A DNA stretch of 64,000 nucleotides from positions 3,162,001 through 3,226,000 of the forward strand of contig SNVD02010473.1 in the NCBI GenBank assembly GCA_013180625.2, in the 5' to 3' direction. A model generated the notes under the pieces. The model did no database searches. It was not told the origin of the DNA and saw nothing but the letters and a program-made list of their open reading frames with translations. Both the position numbers and the translations under genes were made by a program. This DNA comes from Boswellia sacra (Eukaryota > Streptophyta > Magnoliopsida > Sapindales > Burseraceae). Of this stretch, positions 25,435-37,220 are shown piece after piece (position 1 is the stretch's first letter; each line of letters starts with the position of its first letter).

Positions 25435-26692
25435 TATGCACAAACGTAGTAGGAGTGGTGGTGGGGCTGCGGCTCGGGCAGCTTGCAGTGCAGTTCTTGT
25501 CAAGAGTTGGAAGACTTTAATGAATATGGAAATAAAAAAAAGGCTTTGAAATGATTTACTATGGCCACATTTACACTAGGATTCAAATTCTGAAAATGTA
25601 ACTTGAGAATATGCTTCGCGGTTTTGAGGTAACGAGGTATTTAAAAGTAGAAAATATCAGTGAGTGGAGTCTAGGAAACGTGGTACGTAAACTTCTTTTA
25701 GTTAACTAATTCAAGTGCCAAAATGGAGAACCATCCATTACTTGTTACCTAAAATTTCCACGAGATGAGGGCAACCTTGGACATAGCGAATTTTAAAAGA
25801 ATTTGATTTGATGCATGATGGATACACAAATTAATATCATAGTGGTTAATTAATTATTAATTATATATCCAATGAAATTCCATAATGTGAAAATGACATC
25901 AGAGAGATGAGAAAGAAAGTGAGAAAATGACATCCATGTGAACACTCTATCAACAATACTCATATTAGGTCCACGTACGTATTTAAATTGTACGTTTTCA
26001 TCTTTGAGAATTGATTTGATTCCAAAAGTATCAAAGTAATTTTAATCTCAAGTAAAATTTATGTGCACTCTGATTTAACTGTTTATGATATGCTCCGTGC
26101 AATAATCCATCAACTACCGATCCTAACAACTCATTTTGCGTCTCTGTGTTATGAATGGTTGTGTCAACGTCGAAAGGAAAGAGATGAATTAGATGCGGTT
26201 AATTTAAAGGAAGATTGGGGGTGCTTGTAATGTTGTGGACAAAGAGAGATAAGAAATTCAGGTCAAGCTGGGTAGAGGACAGAGCGATGAGCTCAGAACC
26301 AATGTAAAAAACGATACATACTAGTGGAAGAACTAGCTAGTTAACCATATCTGATTCATTAGGTTTATATATTTAAGAGAGACTGAGACAGCTAGAGTAG
26401 TGGTAAGTGGTGTTAATTGCTTTACACTAAACTATGCCAGTGATCCCATTTATGGTCCTCTTAGGCTCAAGATTCCTCAACTATGTATGTGTTATAATAT
26501 ATAAATCTTCAGTCTCTTTTAAGCTTTTAGAGTGGGATGATACTCCCCTTTCTATATATATTTAGCCTTACTCTTCTTTTATTCCTTCAAATTTACAAGT
26601 CCAATTAAATTAATTAGCTAATTAATGATGCGTGAATTTGTGATTTCTTTTTGCATAATGGATCCTTTTGATTGTTTTATTCAATTTATAAG

Positions 26693-26884
26693 TGGTGCTA
26701 CTCTTACAAACTATCCATACAAACTCATTAATATAAACATGTGTGGTATTATTGAATAATTATTATATCATACACCTTAATTATTGTAATTAAAATTTGA
26801 AATTCATTTACCCAATTAAATCATGACACATTAGTTTGTACAAGTAAATTTGTATGGATAGCTTATAAGAATAGTATTACTCTT
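26693..26884. mobile_element. MITE family A, copy 2
   Basis: About 190 bp. The left end (GTGGTGCTACTCTTACAAACTATCC...) and right end (...GATAGCTTATAAGAATAGTATTACTC) are inverted repeats of each other and match the termini of the copy at 17473-17669, including the inner TACAAACT and the ATGxxxCATGTG(G/T) type motif. The central part differs from copy 1. Confidence 0.7.
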
Positions 26885-26935
26885 AATTTATAAAAAAAGA
26901 AATATCTTGAATTGTTGATTTTTTCTTCGTTCTGC

Positions 26936-27070
26936 TTTATGAAGCCTAAATTTTTAATAAACCAGTGATAGGCGTATGGCCAATAGTGGGGAAATCTAGC
27001 TTTATGAAGCCTAAATCCTTAGTAAACCAGAGATAAGCGTATATATGGCCAAGGTGAGGAAAACCCTACT
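26936..27070. repeat. Tandem duplication, 65- and 70-bp units
   Basis: Unit 1 is 26936-27000 and unit 2 is 27001-27070. Both start TTTATGAAGCCTAAAT and continue through TAAACCAGxGATAxGCGTAT and ATGGCCAA. They differ by a few substitutions and a small insertion. Confidence 0.8.
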
Positions 27071-28071
27071 TTTGCATTACTTCTTTTTCTTAATTCTTGT
27101 TGTTTAATTTGTTATTGTTATTTAAGTTGATCTGGGTTACTGTTAGATAATCGTACATTTTGAATCATGACAAGGGTGGGGCTAGCCTATGTTAATATGA
27201 AGATACTCTCGTAAAACACCACATTTGTAATTATACAAATATATATATAAAGCTAAATCAGCCCTAAAATAAATTCTCTTAAAAGACATAATAAAAGAAT
27301 ATATATTTATTAATAAAAATTATAAAAGATAATTTTAGAGTAAAACTATTCAACCCCGCCTCTTATCTCATCAACCCCTATACAAGGATAAAATTGAAAC
27401 TAAAACGAGTAAAATTAGGGAGTAATTATTTGTAATAAATAAGACGTGTTATCTAGAATTCATTGTCTCCTTTCTCTTGATGTAACTTCCCTCTACGGCT
27501 CACAGGCCACGGTCTCATACACCTTCGCTTCTTATCTCTCTCTCTCTTCTTCTTCTTTTTTTTTTTTTTTAAATGAAATGCAGTCATCCATTAAAAATCC
27601 AAAATAATTGTTCGTCACCTCTCTATCCCTTTCTTTCCTAGATGTATGTCAGCCCCTTTCTTCATGAATAATTGCTGTCAAAATTATTATTATCCCATTT
27701 TACCCTTTAATCAATGAATTATTAGAACTTAAACGTAATACAAATTAAATGATATGTTTTACAATTTTGATATCAATCCATCGAAGACCTTATTGATCAG
27801 AGATAAAGATGTTAATGGTATTAATTTGAGATCAAATATGTAAATAATAATTTCTTTCCGTAATTTGTCTATTAAATTTATTTCCTAATATAGGTTGAAA
27901 ATACAAATAAATCTTAAAATTACAAATATATCCATTCCATATAAAAAATGGGGGATGTTGAGACCAAAAGTGGGGGCTAAATAGCAGCACTCTAATTTTA
28001 TCAAAATACATTATACATCACACATCATACCTATTCCTACTTTCTAAACTCTAATTAATCTTATTTTAGTA

Positions 28072-28126
28072 ATATATATGTATGTATGTATGTATATGTA
28101 TGTATGTATATATGTATGTTATATAT
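28072..28126. repeat. TATG microsatellite
   Basis: Interrupted repeat of TATG with TATA steps over about 55 bases. Confidence 0.8.
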
Positions 28127-28539
28127 AGGACGTGACATACTCAAATTAATATTATTTTTTCATTTTGGAAATCAATTTTTAAATAAACATAAAAATACAA
28201 ATGTTTGAGAAATGCTTATCTGTCTGCTCTTTCTGTATGTAATTAATAATTGCCAAAGCACCTAGACATAGTTTTAATATATAACTCTCGATCTCTGATT
28301 TATAATTTGATTTTGACTCAATTTCATCGTAAGAGTCGTATGCTTATTAATTTCTTTTACTAATAATCTAATTGAAATATTAGAAATCAATTCAAATTAG
28401 TATAAAAATTGTTAAAAGAATTAATGGACCCAAATTAAATTCCCTATTGTAGTCAAATACACTGTTTGATCTGAACTGACAACGACCATTAATAATTTAA
28501 TGATGTTTTATAAATCTAACGCAAAATCAATTAAAGATA

Positions 28540-28710
28540 AGTATTTTTATATACTTATAAATTTGATATACATATACAAACTAACGTGATGTTATTCATA
28601 TATTAATAAAATTATCATCTCTCATTAAAGAAGTTGAATTTCAGATATTCATTATTCTAACCATTATGATATATCAATTTGCATATGAAATTAACAAATC
28701 TAGTATTTAT
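28540..28710. repeat. Probable MITE family A relative
   Basis: Contains ATACAAACTAACGTGATGTTATT on the left and a weak inverted counterpart (ATATCAATTTGCATATGAAATT) on the right, in the layout of family A. More decayed than copies 1 and 2; ends approximate. Confidence 0.35.
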
Positions 28711-30269
28711 TCTTAATTAATAATTAAGTACTCATATAATATCATGCATACTCGTGCTTAATTGGTTCATGTGAATATATATATATATATATATACACAC
28801 ACATATACACAATTCTAATTCTGAAAAAAAAAAAAAAGGTGGCCAATAAACTGTTCCTCCCGAACCTATACAAAACCATCATCAAGTAAAGCAAATTAAT
28901 CACAAAAAGTCAGGCTTTTCAGAAAAATCATAGCGCACTGTGAGGGTCTTTTTCTTGTACCTGTGGTTGCTGTGATAAGCATTGGCTGGCGGATCGGATG
29001 AGATCATGACCAAACGTTATAGTTGCCTCATGGAATGCACATGGGTGGCGATGTGATGTGACTGTCGCGAAAGAGCGAAAAGAAAAAGTGAGGTTATAGG
29101 ATAAGATTATCTAATTTATGCGAGAGTTTTCAAAGTGTTGTTTAATTTTTGATTATAGAGATGAAGAATCAATGCGAGTGTTTGTCTTTAGTGTCTTGAC
29201 TATATAACTTATAATATTCACGTGTTAGCTTTAAGTTAACAGTCCACGACGGCGACGGCGGCAATAATGCAAGAGAAGCAGTGAAGGAGAGAACGTTCAA
29301 AAGAAAGATACATGAAGAATTCTCGTTAATTAATCTCATATTTATCTTAACTTTTTTTGTAATAAGAATGTTATTGAGAATTAAGAAAATACATTAAAGA
29401 ACAAAATCAACGAAGATACGAGGAAGAAATGTAAATACATGAAGTCATTATTTTTGTTCCATTAGATCAAAATTCCACAACATCACATACATGGCCAAGC
29501 ACGTGACGCAGACGATGACCTCAAAATGAATACTTTTAGGGCAGGATGTCCCCCAGTATATCTCACGCCTTCCGCTTTCCAGGCTCAGCCATAGGCCCAT
29601 AGCTGGCCTGATTTCATTTGTCCACCACGCACACTCCACTAAGAACTCCTTAAATTTTCAGTTCTGCTTTGTATAAAATTATCCTCTTTGTATCAATTAA
29701 GCTTTCCATAACAAAATATAAAGTTTCCTCATTATAATTCTGCTTTTAAGATCACTCACAGCGTAGGTGAAATGGATTATAGGCAAAGGAAAAATAGTGT
29801 TTTGATGCTACCATGGTTAGCTCATGGTCATATATCTCCTTTCCTAGCTAGAGCTCTCCAAGAAGCTCACTGAGAGAAACTTCTTCATATACTTTTGTGC
29901 AACACCTGCAAGTCTCAGTTCCATTAATCTTTCTCCAAGGTATTCGCTTTCAATCAAGCTCATAGAACTCCATCTTTCACCGCGGCCTGAGCTTCCTCCT
30001 CACTATCACACGACTAAAGGATTGCCACTCTCTCTCATGTCTACTCTCAAGCAAGCCTACGACACGGCCTGCCCAGTTTTCTCCGAAATTCTCCAAAAGC
30101 TGAAACCGGATTTGCTGATTTATGATTTTCTTCAGCCATGGGCACCCGCAGTAGCTTTGTCACATAATATTCCCGCCATTCATTTTCTAGTTAGCTAGCT
30201 CTGCAGTGATGACTGCTTTTACACTTCATTACAGAAAGAACATTCCAGGTGATGATCATGAGTTCCCTT

Positions 30270-33200
30270 TGACACGACCCGCCCTTAGCTACACGGACGA
30301 ATCATGCCTAAAACTGTGGACTACAACTATTTCTTAATTCTTTTCTTTCTCATGGAACAAACTTGAAATAATTTCCATTACATCCATAAATAAAATTTAT
30401 AAAAAAAAACAATTTAACTAATTACAACCTTGACCTATCCTTGCATCATCACGTGGCTGGACCTCCACACTTTCTAACTAGATCACATTTTGCTTTCATC
30501 CTGGGGGGGAAATTTTAAAAACAAAGAAAAGTAAAAACAAAGATGTGAGTATAAAACTCAGTGAGTGGGGATAAAAAAAATGTAATTGTAATTAAATCCA
30601 AAAGAAATCGTATCGTTATAAAATAAATATTTGCTTTATATAAAAAAAAATAATCTTTATAATCTATAACTTTCATATCATCTAAAATGTCATAAAACTT
30701 TAAAATAAATAACTATTGAATGACTAAATTCATCAAAATACTAGTTATATTTAAAACAATAAAATAATCATCTTTAATCGTATAATACGATGCTCTTGAT
30801 GATCATGCTAAAATCATCGCTTCAGTTATTTACTATGAAAAACATTATTTTCTTAAAAATCTTCTTTCAAAAGAAACTATTGTGAATCATGCTTCTTTTT
30901 CAAACTAACTCATATAAACATATTCGAAACTCTTTTCAATATACTAAACAAGTACCCCTGAAACTGTCTGATCTTGCCTGGCGAGATCTAACATCGCACA
31001 GGCAGAGCTATCTGAATTTTCTCATACCTGGTGAGACCTACATCACTCAGGCAGAGCTATCTGTACCTGGCGAGATCTAACATCGCGCAGGCCTGCTATC
31101 TAGTCATACGCATGCGTAGAGCTGCCCCCAAAGGGCTAAAGCGCCCAGATCACACGGCCCAAAGCCTCTATGTGTGTCTGGACGGGCCCCAAAGGCCTCT
31201 ATCTTTCTATCTGAAATCTGCTGTCTCACTGTCTAAGTGAGCTGGGTACTAGCTTAGTATAATATAATTAAACTTTCTTCTTTTCTCTAAAACTGATTTC
31301 TTTTCAAAATTTATGAAACTTATATAAGCTGAAACTCATAATATCTGAATCCTTGAAAATCCATGATAAATACTTAAAAGAATAATTGCAAATACTTTGA
31401 GAAATCCTTGAAATCAAATTGCTATAAAAAAAATATGATCATAATTGTTCTGCTTTTACACTTTCTATAAAATGGTAAAATATGCATCTATAATAATATA
31501 GAAAACGATTCATATATAAAACATGAATCTTTCTTAAAAATGCTAGATCATTGTTTAAAACTAACTTTGCAACTAAAATTTATATCTATAACCATTTGGA
31601 AAACTAGATTTGAAACATCTTAATAATTGAAAGCAAACATAACAAATGAGTCTATTTACCCTCGAGAAATAAAAAAGAAACTAACTTGAATTCTTCTGAA
31701 TTTGCTAAAATTCTCAGAAATTCTATTAAATGCTAAATAAACATAGCTAAATAAATACTAAAAACATATTTCTAATTATCCAGAAAATAAATCTTCTACT
31801 CTTTCTAAAACTTTCTAAAATATCCATAAAATAAAATACTTTTCATCTCACTATAAACCATAATTTATATTTCTATCACAAAATCTCATACACCATGCTT
31901 TAACTCAAATCTTTTGAATATTCTAAATTTTTCATAATTCTGCATGTAGGTCCCTACAATTTCTGGAACAGCTTCCTAAATTTATAATTCAGCCCCTGCT
32001 TGGGCAGTTTTAAAATTTTGCATTATCACCCCTGCATAATTTAAATTCTACTTTCCAAAACTTTTTCTTCTTAATTTGCCATTATTTTGAATATACAATC
32101 ACTTAACATTTTGTTAACCAAAATCACCATTTCTTCAACATATGTATTTATTTAAAGAAAATAACTCAATACCTCAATTTCTATACTAATTCATTTAATT
32201 ATACAATGTCTCTTTTCAAATTATAAACAAAAACTTTCTACTTTTCACCAACATATATATTCATGCTACAACTTTCACATTAAATTTATTTTTTTCTCTT
32301 GTACTCAATCTTATCGAAATAACAATTGCTATATTTTCAAAACTAATCTGCTAGCACCACCCATAACCATCTCTTCTATCCAAAATCTAATACTTTACAC
32401 ACTCCTATTCCGAAAATACATAAATCATCATGATCTATTCTAAAAACTTTTAATATAACTCAATTAATTAAACTAATAACTTAAATCATATGAAAAGCCA
32501 TAAATTTAATACACTTGAATATAATATGAAATTCTCAAAACATAACCCACTCACAAATTTGGGTACACAACTCGATTAGCTCGGATTTGATTCCGAAATC
32601 AACATTCCGCTTATCCGACCACATTCTTCAACAAAGAATTAATCCTTCGTTGTCCTAATATCATAAAAGAGCTCATCACATCATATTCAATTAGTAAGCA
32701 ACTTGAATATTTAAAATTCTCAATATCCAACTTCATATCTTAATCCAATCAATCCTAATTAACTCCATTTTCAAACTTCTTAAACAGAACAGTTCTTGCT
32801 CTTTGATTTTTAATAAATAACTGACTTGTCAAAATTGTCTAAGATTTTATACAGACCTTTTACACATACATATCTAATAACATATAAAATTTCATAGCAT
32901 TCCAAGTTCATTAAATACCTCAAAATCTTCATGTTTCTAGATACAAAAATTCTGTAAATTCATTTCCAGAACTGACCTCTCAATTTTCCAAAATACATGA
33001 TAATTCGAAATAAATTTGTAAAATCACAAAACTCTCCAGAATTAAACTAGACATATATACGAACTCATACCCCAAATTTCATAATTTTTGAAGACTTCTA
33101 GATACCTCAAATAACTTACCCAAAACTGATTTTCTGCAGAAACATTGAATTTCTAGTAGTGAACAGTAAACTTCGAGAATTTATATAAAATTGCATACTC

Positions 33201-33797
33201 AACATTTTTCAATGAATCCAACTTCAAACAAATCCTTGAGATGTCTATTTTAACATATATAAATTTCAGAATCAGATTTAAAGCCAATAAATTACACAAA
33301 TTTTCGGAATTAGTACTGTTCACAGAACCCTAAATTTCCATAATTATCATCAAAACTTAAAATTCCCTCAAACAAATTCTATAACAATCAACAAGAATAT
33401 GAAATACCTTGAATAATACTTCCAATTTCATCATTGTTCTTCCTTCTCTCTCTATCTTCTCTCTCTAAAAATTTTTCAAATGTCTAATAACTCCTCTAAA
33501 TTCATATCTATAGTTAGAATTCAAGATATTGAATTTAATTTGGGTTAAAAATGAAATAATTACCTTGAGAAAGCCCTCAAAAATGCTCCCAGAATTTGTC
33601 ACTTCCCTTTCTCCTCTCTTCAGCCGTCACCCCTCTCCATTTTTCTGGAAATTCTCCTCTTTTTCTTTTTTTTTTCTTGTCTTATAATTAATTAAAATGA
33701 AAGGGAAGTGGGCTGGGCTATAGGTGATGGGCTGATTATAAAAAAATCAATTGGGCTTGGGTTTCTGTAATTAGCCCAAAAAAAATGGGCTGTTTCA
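30270..33797 (-). mobile_element. Solo-LTR-like insertion (probable Ty3/Gypsy), 3.5 kb, in the UGT gene
   Basis: The inserted DNA starts TGACACGACCCG and ends GGGCTGTTTCA, so it has TG...CA ends, and it is flanked by CCCTT at 30265-30269 and 33798-33802, a 5-bp target duplication. These are the marks of LTR retrotransposon integration. No gag or pol reading frames and no second copy of the terminal sequence are present, so it looks like a long solo LTR, or a non-autonomous element. Minus-strand orientation is suggested because the complement ends ...GGGCGGGTCGTGTCA and contains a CTCACTGAGTTTTATACTCAC stretch, both familiar from long plant Gypsy LTRs. Lineage is inference. Confidence 0.75.
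30977..31110. repeat. Imperfect tandem repeats inside the LTR
   Basis: Three units, each starting CCTGG(C/T)GAGA(T/C)CTA and containing CAGGC and GCTATCT, at about 30977, 31028 and 31067. Internal tandem repeats are common in long LTRs. Confidence 0.65.
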
Positions 33798-34686
33798 CCC
33801 TTCGCCTGCAATTTTTCTTCACGATTATATGAAACCGAAGCTAGACCATTTTCTTGAAACGAATGCAAATGGCATCAAAGACGGCGACAGGAATTTCCAA
33901 TGCTTTGAACGCTCCTCCAACATTATTCTGCTAAAGACTTTCAGAGAGCTGGAGGGGAAATACATAGATTATCTTTCTGTTTTATTGAAGAAGAAGATGG
34001 TTCCAGTCGGTCCACTTGTTCGAGACCACATCGAGGAGGACGATCAGGAAACGGAAATCGTCAAATGGCTCGACAAGAAGGCTCCATCTTCGACTGTTTT
34101 TGTCTCCTTTGGAAGCGAATATTTTCTTTCCAGGGAAGAGATGGAAGAGATAGCTCATGGATTAGAGCTAAGCGGAGTCAATTTCATCTGGGTTGTTAGG
34201 TTTCCAGGCGGAGAGAGAGTTGATCTTAAACAAGCGCTACCAGAAGGATTTCTTGAGAGGATCACAAAAGAGAGAGGAGTTGTTGTTGAGGGCTGGGCGC
34301 CCCAGGCTAGAATTTTAGCGCATGAGAGCATTGGTGGGTTCGTGAGTCACTGTGGATGGGGTTCAGTGATGGAGAGCATGAAGTATGGAGTGGCAATCAT
34401 CGCCATGCCGATGCATCTTGAGCAGCCGTTCAATGCTCGGCTGGTGGAGGAGGTTGGCGTGGGAATAGAAGTGAGAAGAAACAAGAACGGGATTCCTGAG
34501 AAGGAAGAGATTGCGAGAGTGATCAAAGAGGTGGTGGTGGAGATAAATGGAGATAAAGTAAGGAGGAAAGCGAGAGAGATGAGTGAATATATAGCTGAGA
34601 AAGGTGACAAAGAGATGGACGAAGTAGTGGATGAACTGAAGAAGCTACTTCATGGAACCAGAATCAACCCTTCTTTTCCTTATTAA

Positions 34687-36980
34687 TTTACGTGCAGTGG
34701 TCAACTTTGTGTCTGCAACATATGTATTCAAAAGCACTATCTGACTAGCAAGGTCGAGCCTTTTGTTACTTATTTCTAATTGAAAATAAATAATTAACAG
34801 CAGAGATGGACAGCATGGCATTGGAACAAAAAAATTAAAAAAATTAAGAGAAAATTCGTCAAATTCGTCGCATTTTCGATATTGCTTCAACATATATAGA
34901 GTTGATGGAGGGAGATTCAGTTTGATATTTCCGTCTCCAACAAAACACTCTATACAAACCTTTGATAATTGATACTCGGTGGCTTTTGGATGATTGACCT
35001 TTAAGTTTTAATTTGTCATTTATTAAAATATTATTTAATTTAAATAATTTTTTATATATATTCTAAAAAATAAACTGTTAATAATTAATTATTAATTAGA
35101 TCAATTTCATTAATCAATTCGTACAAACAAAAATAAATAAATAATCTTTATAAATCATTGATTATCACTAATTGGATTTATATTTTGTCCATGGTAGGCC
35201 TCGCCAAAACGCTTTATGGAATGGCTTTTTCTTTTTTAAATAATGCTAAAGAAATTGAATTTATTGAATTTTAGTGTCGACCGAATGGGTGATGACCGTG
35301 ATGTAGGGTGGATTCCAAACGGTGTAGGACTGGATTTTGGTTTATTTTTTTGTTAAATTATTTCCTATTACTTTTACGCTCGTTTTGGACTTCCTTTTTT
35401 TTCATAATTGCTATGCTATGGCCCGGAAAGCGCCAAGTGCAGATTTTCGAATTTTGCTCGAATTCTTGGCCAACTTCGGAAAAATATGGCGGGGGGATAA
35501 TTGGTTGCAGCAAAACCAGTTATAAAATAATATAAAATGAAAATGATATATTACAAATATGACACAAAAGTATCAAAATAAGTGCAAATTATAATATTAT
35601 ATTAAATATTCATATTAAGCTCATGCGGAGAATGTTACACCTTTAAAAGCTCATTGTTAATGAACGGTGCATTTGGTACTGTTAAAATATACAAGTTTTT
35701 ATGTTGAATGAGATAGGATTGAAGAAGTGTATTACTATACAATGTTTGGTGTAATATTAAACTGTATAGGATTATATATATATATACACACACGAAATAA
35801 TTTTAGAAAAACTCAAATATATAATAAATTAATATTTTAAACAATATGTTTATATTTAAAATATGAGCCTACATTGAAAATAATGTAGTTAAAAGATTAA
35901 ATCAAATAATTTAAGTATTTAATAAAATATTTTAATTGTTTAATATGATGTAATTTACACTATTCTACTATCCAAATAATATTAATTAGATATACAAACA
36001 TATTCATTAGATATTAGATTTGTATACATGATATTAATTAAGATGATATTAATTACAAAAATAATAATTAAGATGTGTGATATTCAATGATTCTACGTAC
36101 ATTAATTTGTAGATATGAGTTTATATAACTAGTTTATAAGAGTAACATCATCCATAAAATAATATTACATATACGATTTATCTAAAACCAATTTTTTAAA
36201 TAAATATCACATTTATATAATATAAACATAAAATAAACATTTGAATTTATTAATTAATGTGGTTTTGGAAGTAACATAACCACGGGATATATGCCATATC
36301 AATTTCCTACAACACTATATGGTTTATAAAACCTTTAATTTATACGAACATTTACATATTCCATGGGATTCTTGTTTGAAAATGAAAATATAAAAAATGG
36401 GTAAACAAATGGCCCTTATTTAATTATGATATTTTAATAAATATATATTTTAAGTCCTCATATTAGTGCGCAAATAATATATCAAAAGTTGTGTATAAAA
36501 TCATGACAAGATCTCCCAATCACTCACGGTCTATCTTTGACCTACCATCCAAAAAAAATAAATTATTTTAGGCTAATTTTCACATCAACTTGCAATTTGT
36601 GAAATGTATCATTGCTGATGATTGATTAATTTGGTCTCTAATTTATGAGTTTGGACATTTTGATTGTACTCATTAGAATATCTCTAACCAGGGTGTGCTT
36701 ATTAATTTGTTAAGTCTGATGAAAGTATTATGGTGTTTTTGTTTCCATTTTATAAATTTCTAAAAATATATATTTAAATTAATATTAATTATATATATTT
36801 CATTAAATTTAAAAAATTTATAATCAACAATATATTTTTACTAAATTTTGAAAATAAAAATTCAAATAAAAAAACAAAGATACCTTCTATTCACTCGTTT
36901 TGATTTAATATTAACTCGATTAAATAATTAAAAAATTAAGATTTTGTTAAATTTTAAAATAAATATTCAAAGTCGGTTAT
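34687..36980. other. AT-rich intergenic DNA
   Basis: 2.3 kb between the UGT pseudogene and the CDCA7-like promoter. Very AT-rich, with a possible family A relative (about 36000-36150) and a family B copy (36730-36890). A short, less AT-rich stretch at 35270-35530 has no recognisable product. Confidence 0.5.
36730..36890 (-). repeat. Dispersed repeat family B, copy 2 (inverted)
   Basis: Matches the order of motifs in the copies at 50080-50250 and 51530-51715: TTTCTAAAAATATATATTTAA, AATATTAATTATATAT, then ACAATATATTTTTACTAAATTTTGAAAATA. Confidence 0.55.
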
Positions 36981-36988
36981 TTTCCCGC
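36981..36988 (+). promoter_or_regulatory. E2F-type site (TTTCCCGC)
   Basis: Perfect match to the plant E2F consensus TTTSSCGC, 233 bases upstream of the CDCA7-like ATG. A second perfect site is at 37047 and a near match (TCTCCCGCC) at 37102. E2F sites mark genes expressed at G1/S. Binding is inferred from sequence only. Confidence 0.55.
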
Positions 36989-37046
36989 AAAGCATAAAAA
37001 AAAAAGAAAAAAAGAAAAGAAAAAACCAATAATAGTAATAAATTCG

Positions 37047-37054
37047 TTTGGCGC
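37047..37054 (+). promoter_or_regulatory. E2F-type site (TTTGGCGC)
   Basis: Second perfect TTTSSCGC match, 167 bases upstream of the CDCA7-like ATG and 58 bases after the first. Two sites so close to a proliferation-linked gene are unlikely to be chance in such AT-rich DNA. Confidence 0.6.
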
Positions 37055-37220
37055 TCCCCGATTTGTTTCCCTCCAAACAAACATTGATTTCTTCCAAAAT
37101 CTCTCCCGCCATCTCGGATGCAAGAAGAGGGAAATTTAAAAACACAAAAATCTAGACTTAAATATTCCCAACAACCGATTTCTTGAAAACACTTTGGAAA
37201 AACAGATTCGATTCGATACC

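Larger units (their letters stand above)
25435..29771. other. Intergenic DNA with MITE copies and simple repeats
   Basis: 4.3 kb with no recognised gene. It contains a family A MITE (26693), a 65-70 bp tandem duplication (26936), a CT/CTT tract (about 27536-27570), a TATG repeat (28072) and a TA/CA repeat (about 28777-28808). Confidence 0.5.
29772..34686 (+). pseudogene. UGT94-like UDP-glycosyltransferase pseudogene split by an LTR insertion
   Basis: The 5' part (29772-30269) and 3' part (33798-34686) are one single-exon family 1 glycosyltransferase. The N-terminus has LMLPWLAHGHISPFL and later IYFCATP, LKPDLLIYDFLQPWAP. The 3' part carries VPVGPLV, VFVSFGSEYF and a full PSPG box at 34294-34425 (WAPQARIL...HCGWGSVMES...EQ), which binds the UDP-sugar. 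Layout resembles flavonoid-glycoside branch-forming UGTs such as citrus 1,2-rhamnosyltransferase. It is dead for three reasons: a frameshift producing TGA at 29871-29873, a second frameshift producing TAG at 30196-30198, and a 3.5-kb insertion at 30270-33797. The frame would run straight across the insertion once it and one target copy are discounted. A 285-codon stretch from 33829 stays open, but lacks the acceptor-binding half, so any product would not be a normal enzyme. Confidence 0.9.

Noticed and set aside
34347..34610. Open frame on the minus strand opposite the UGT pseudogene
   Set aside because: It is the antisense shadow of the conserved UGT C-terminal coding sequence.
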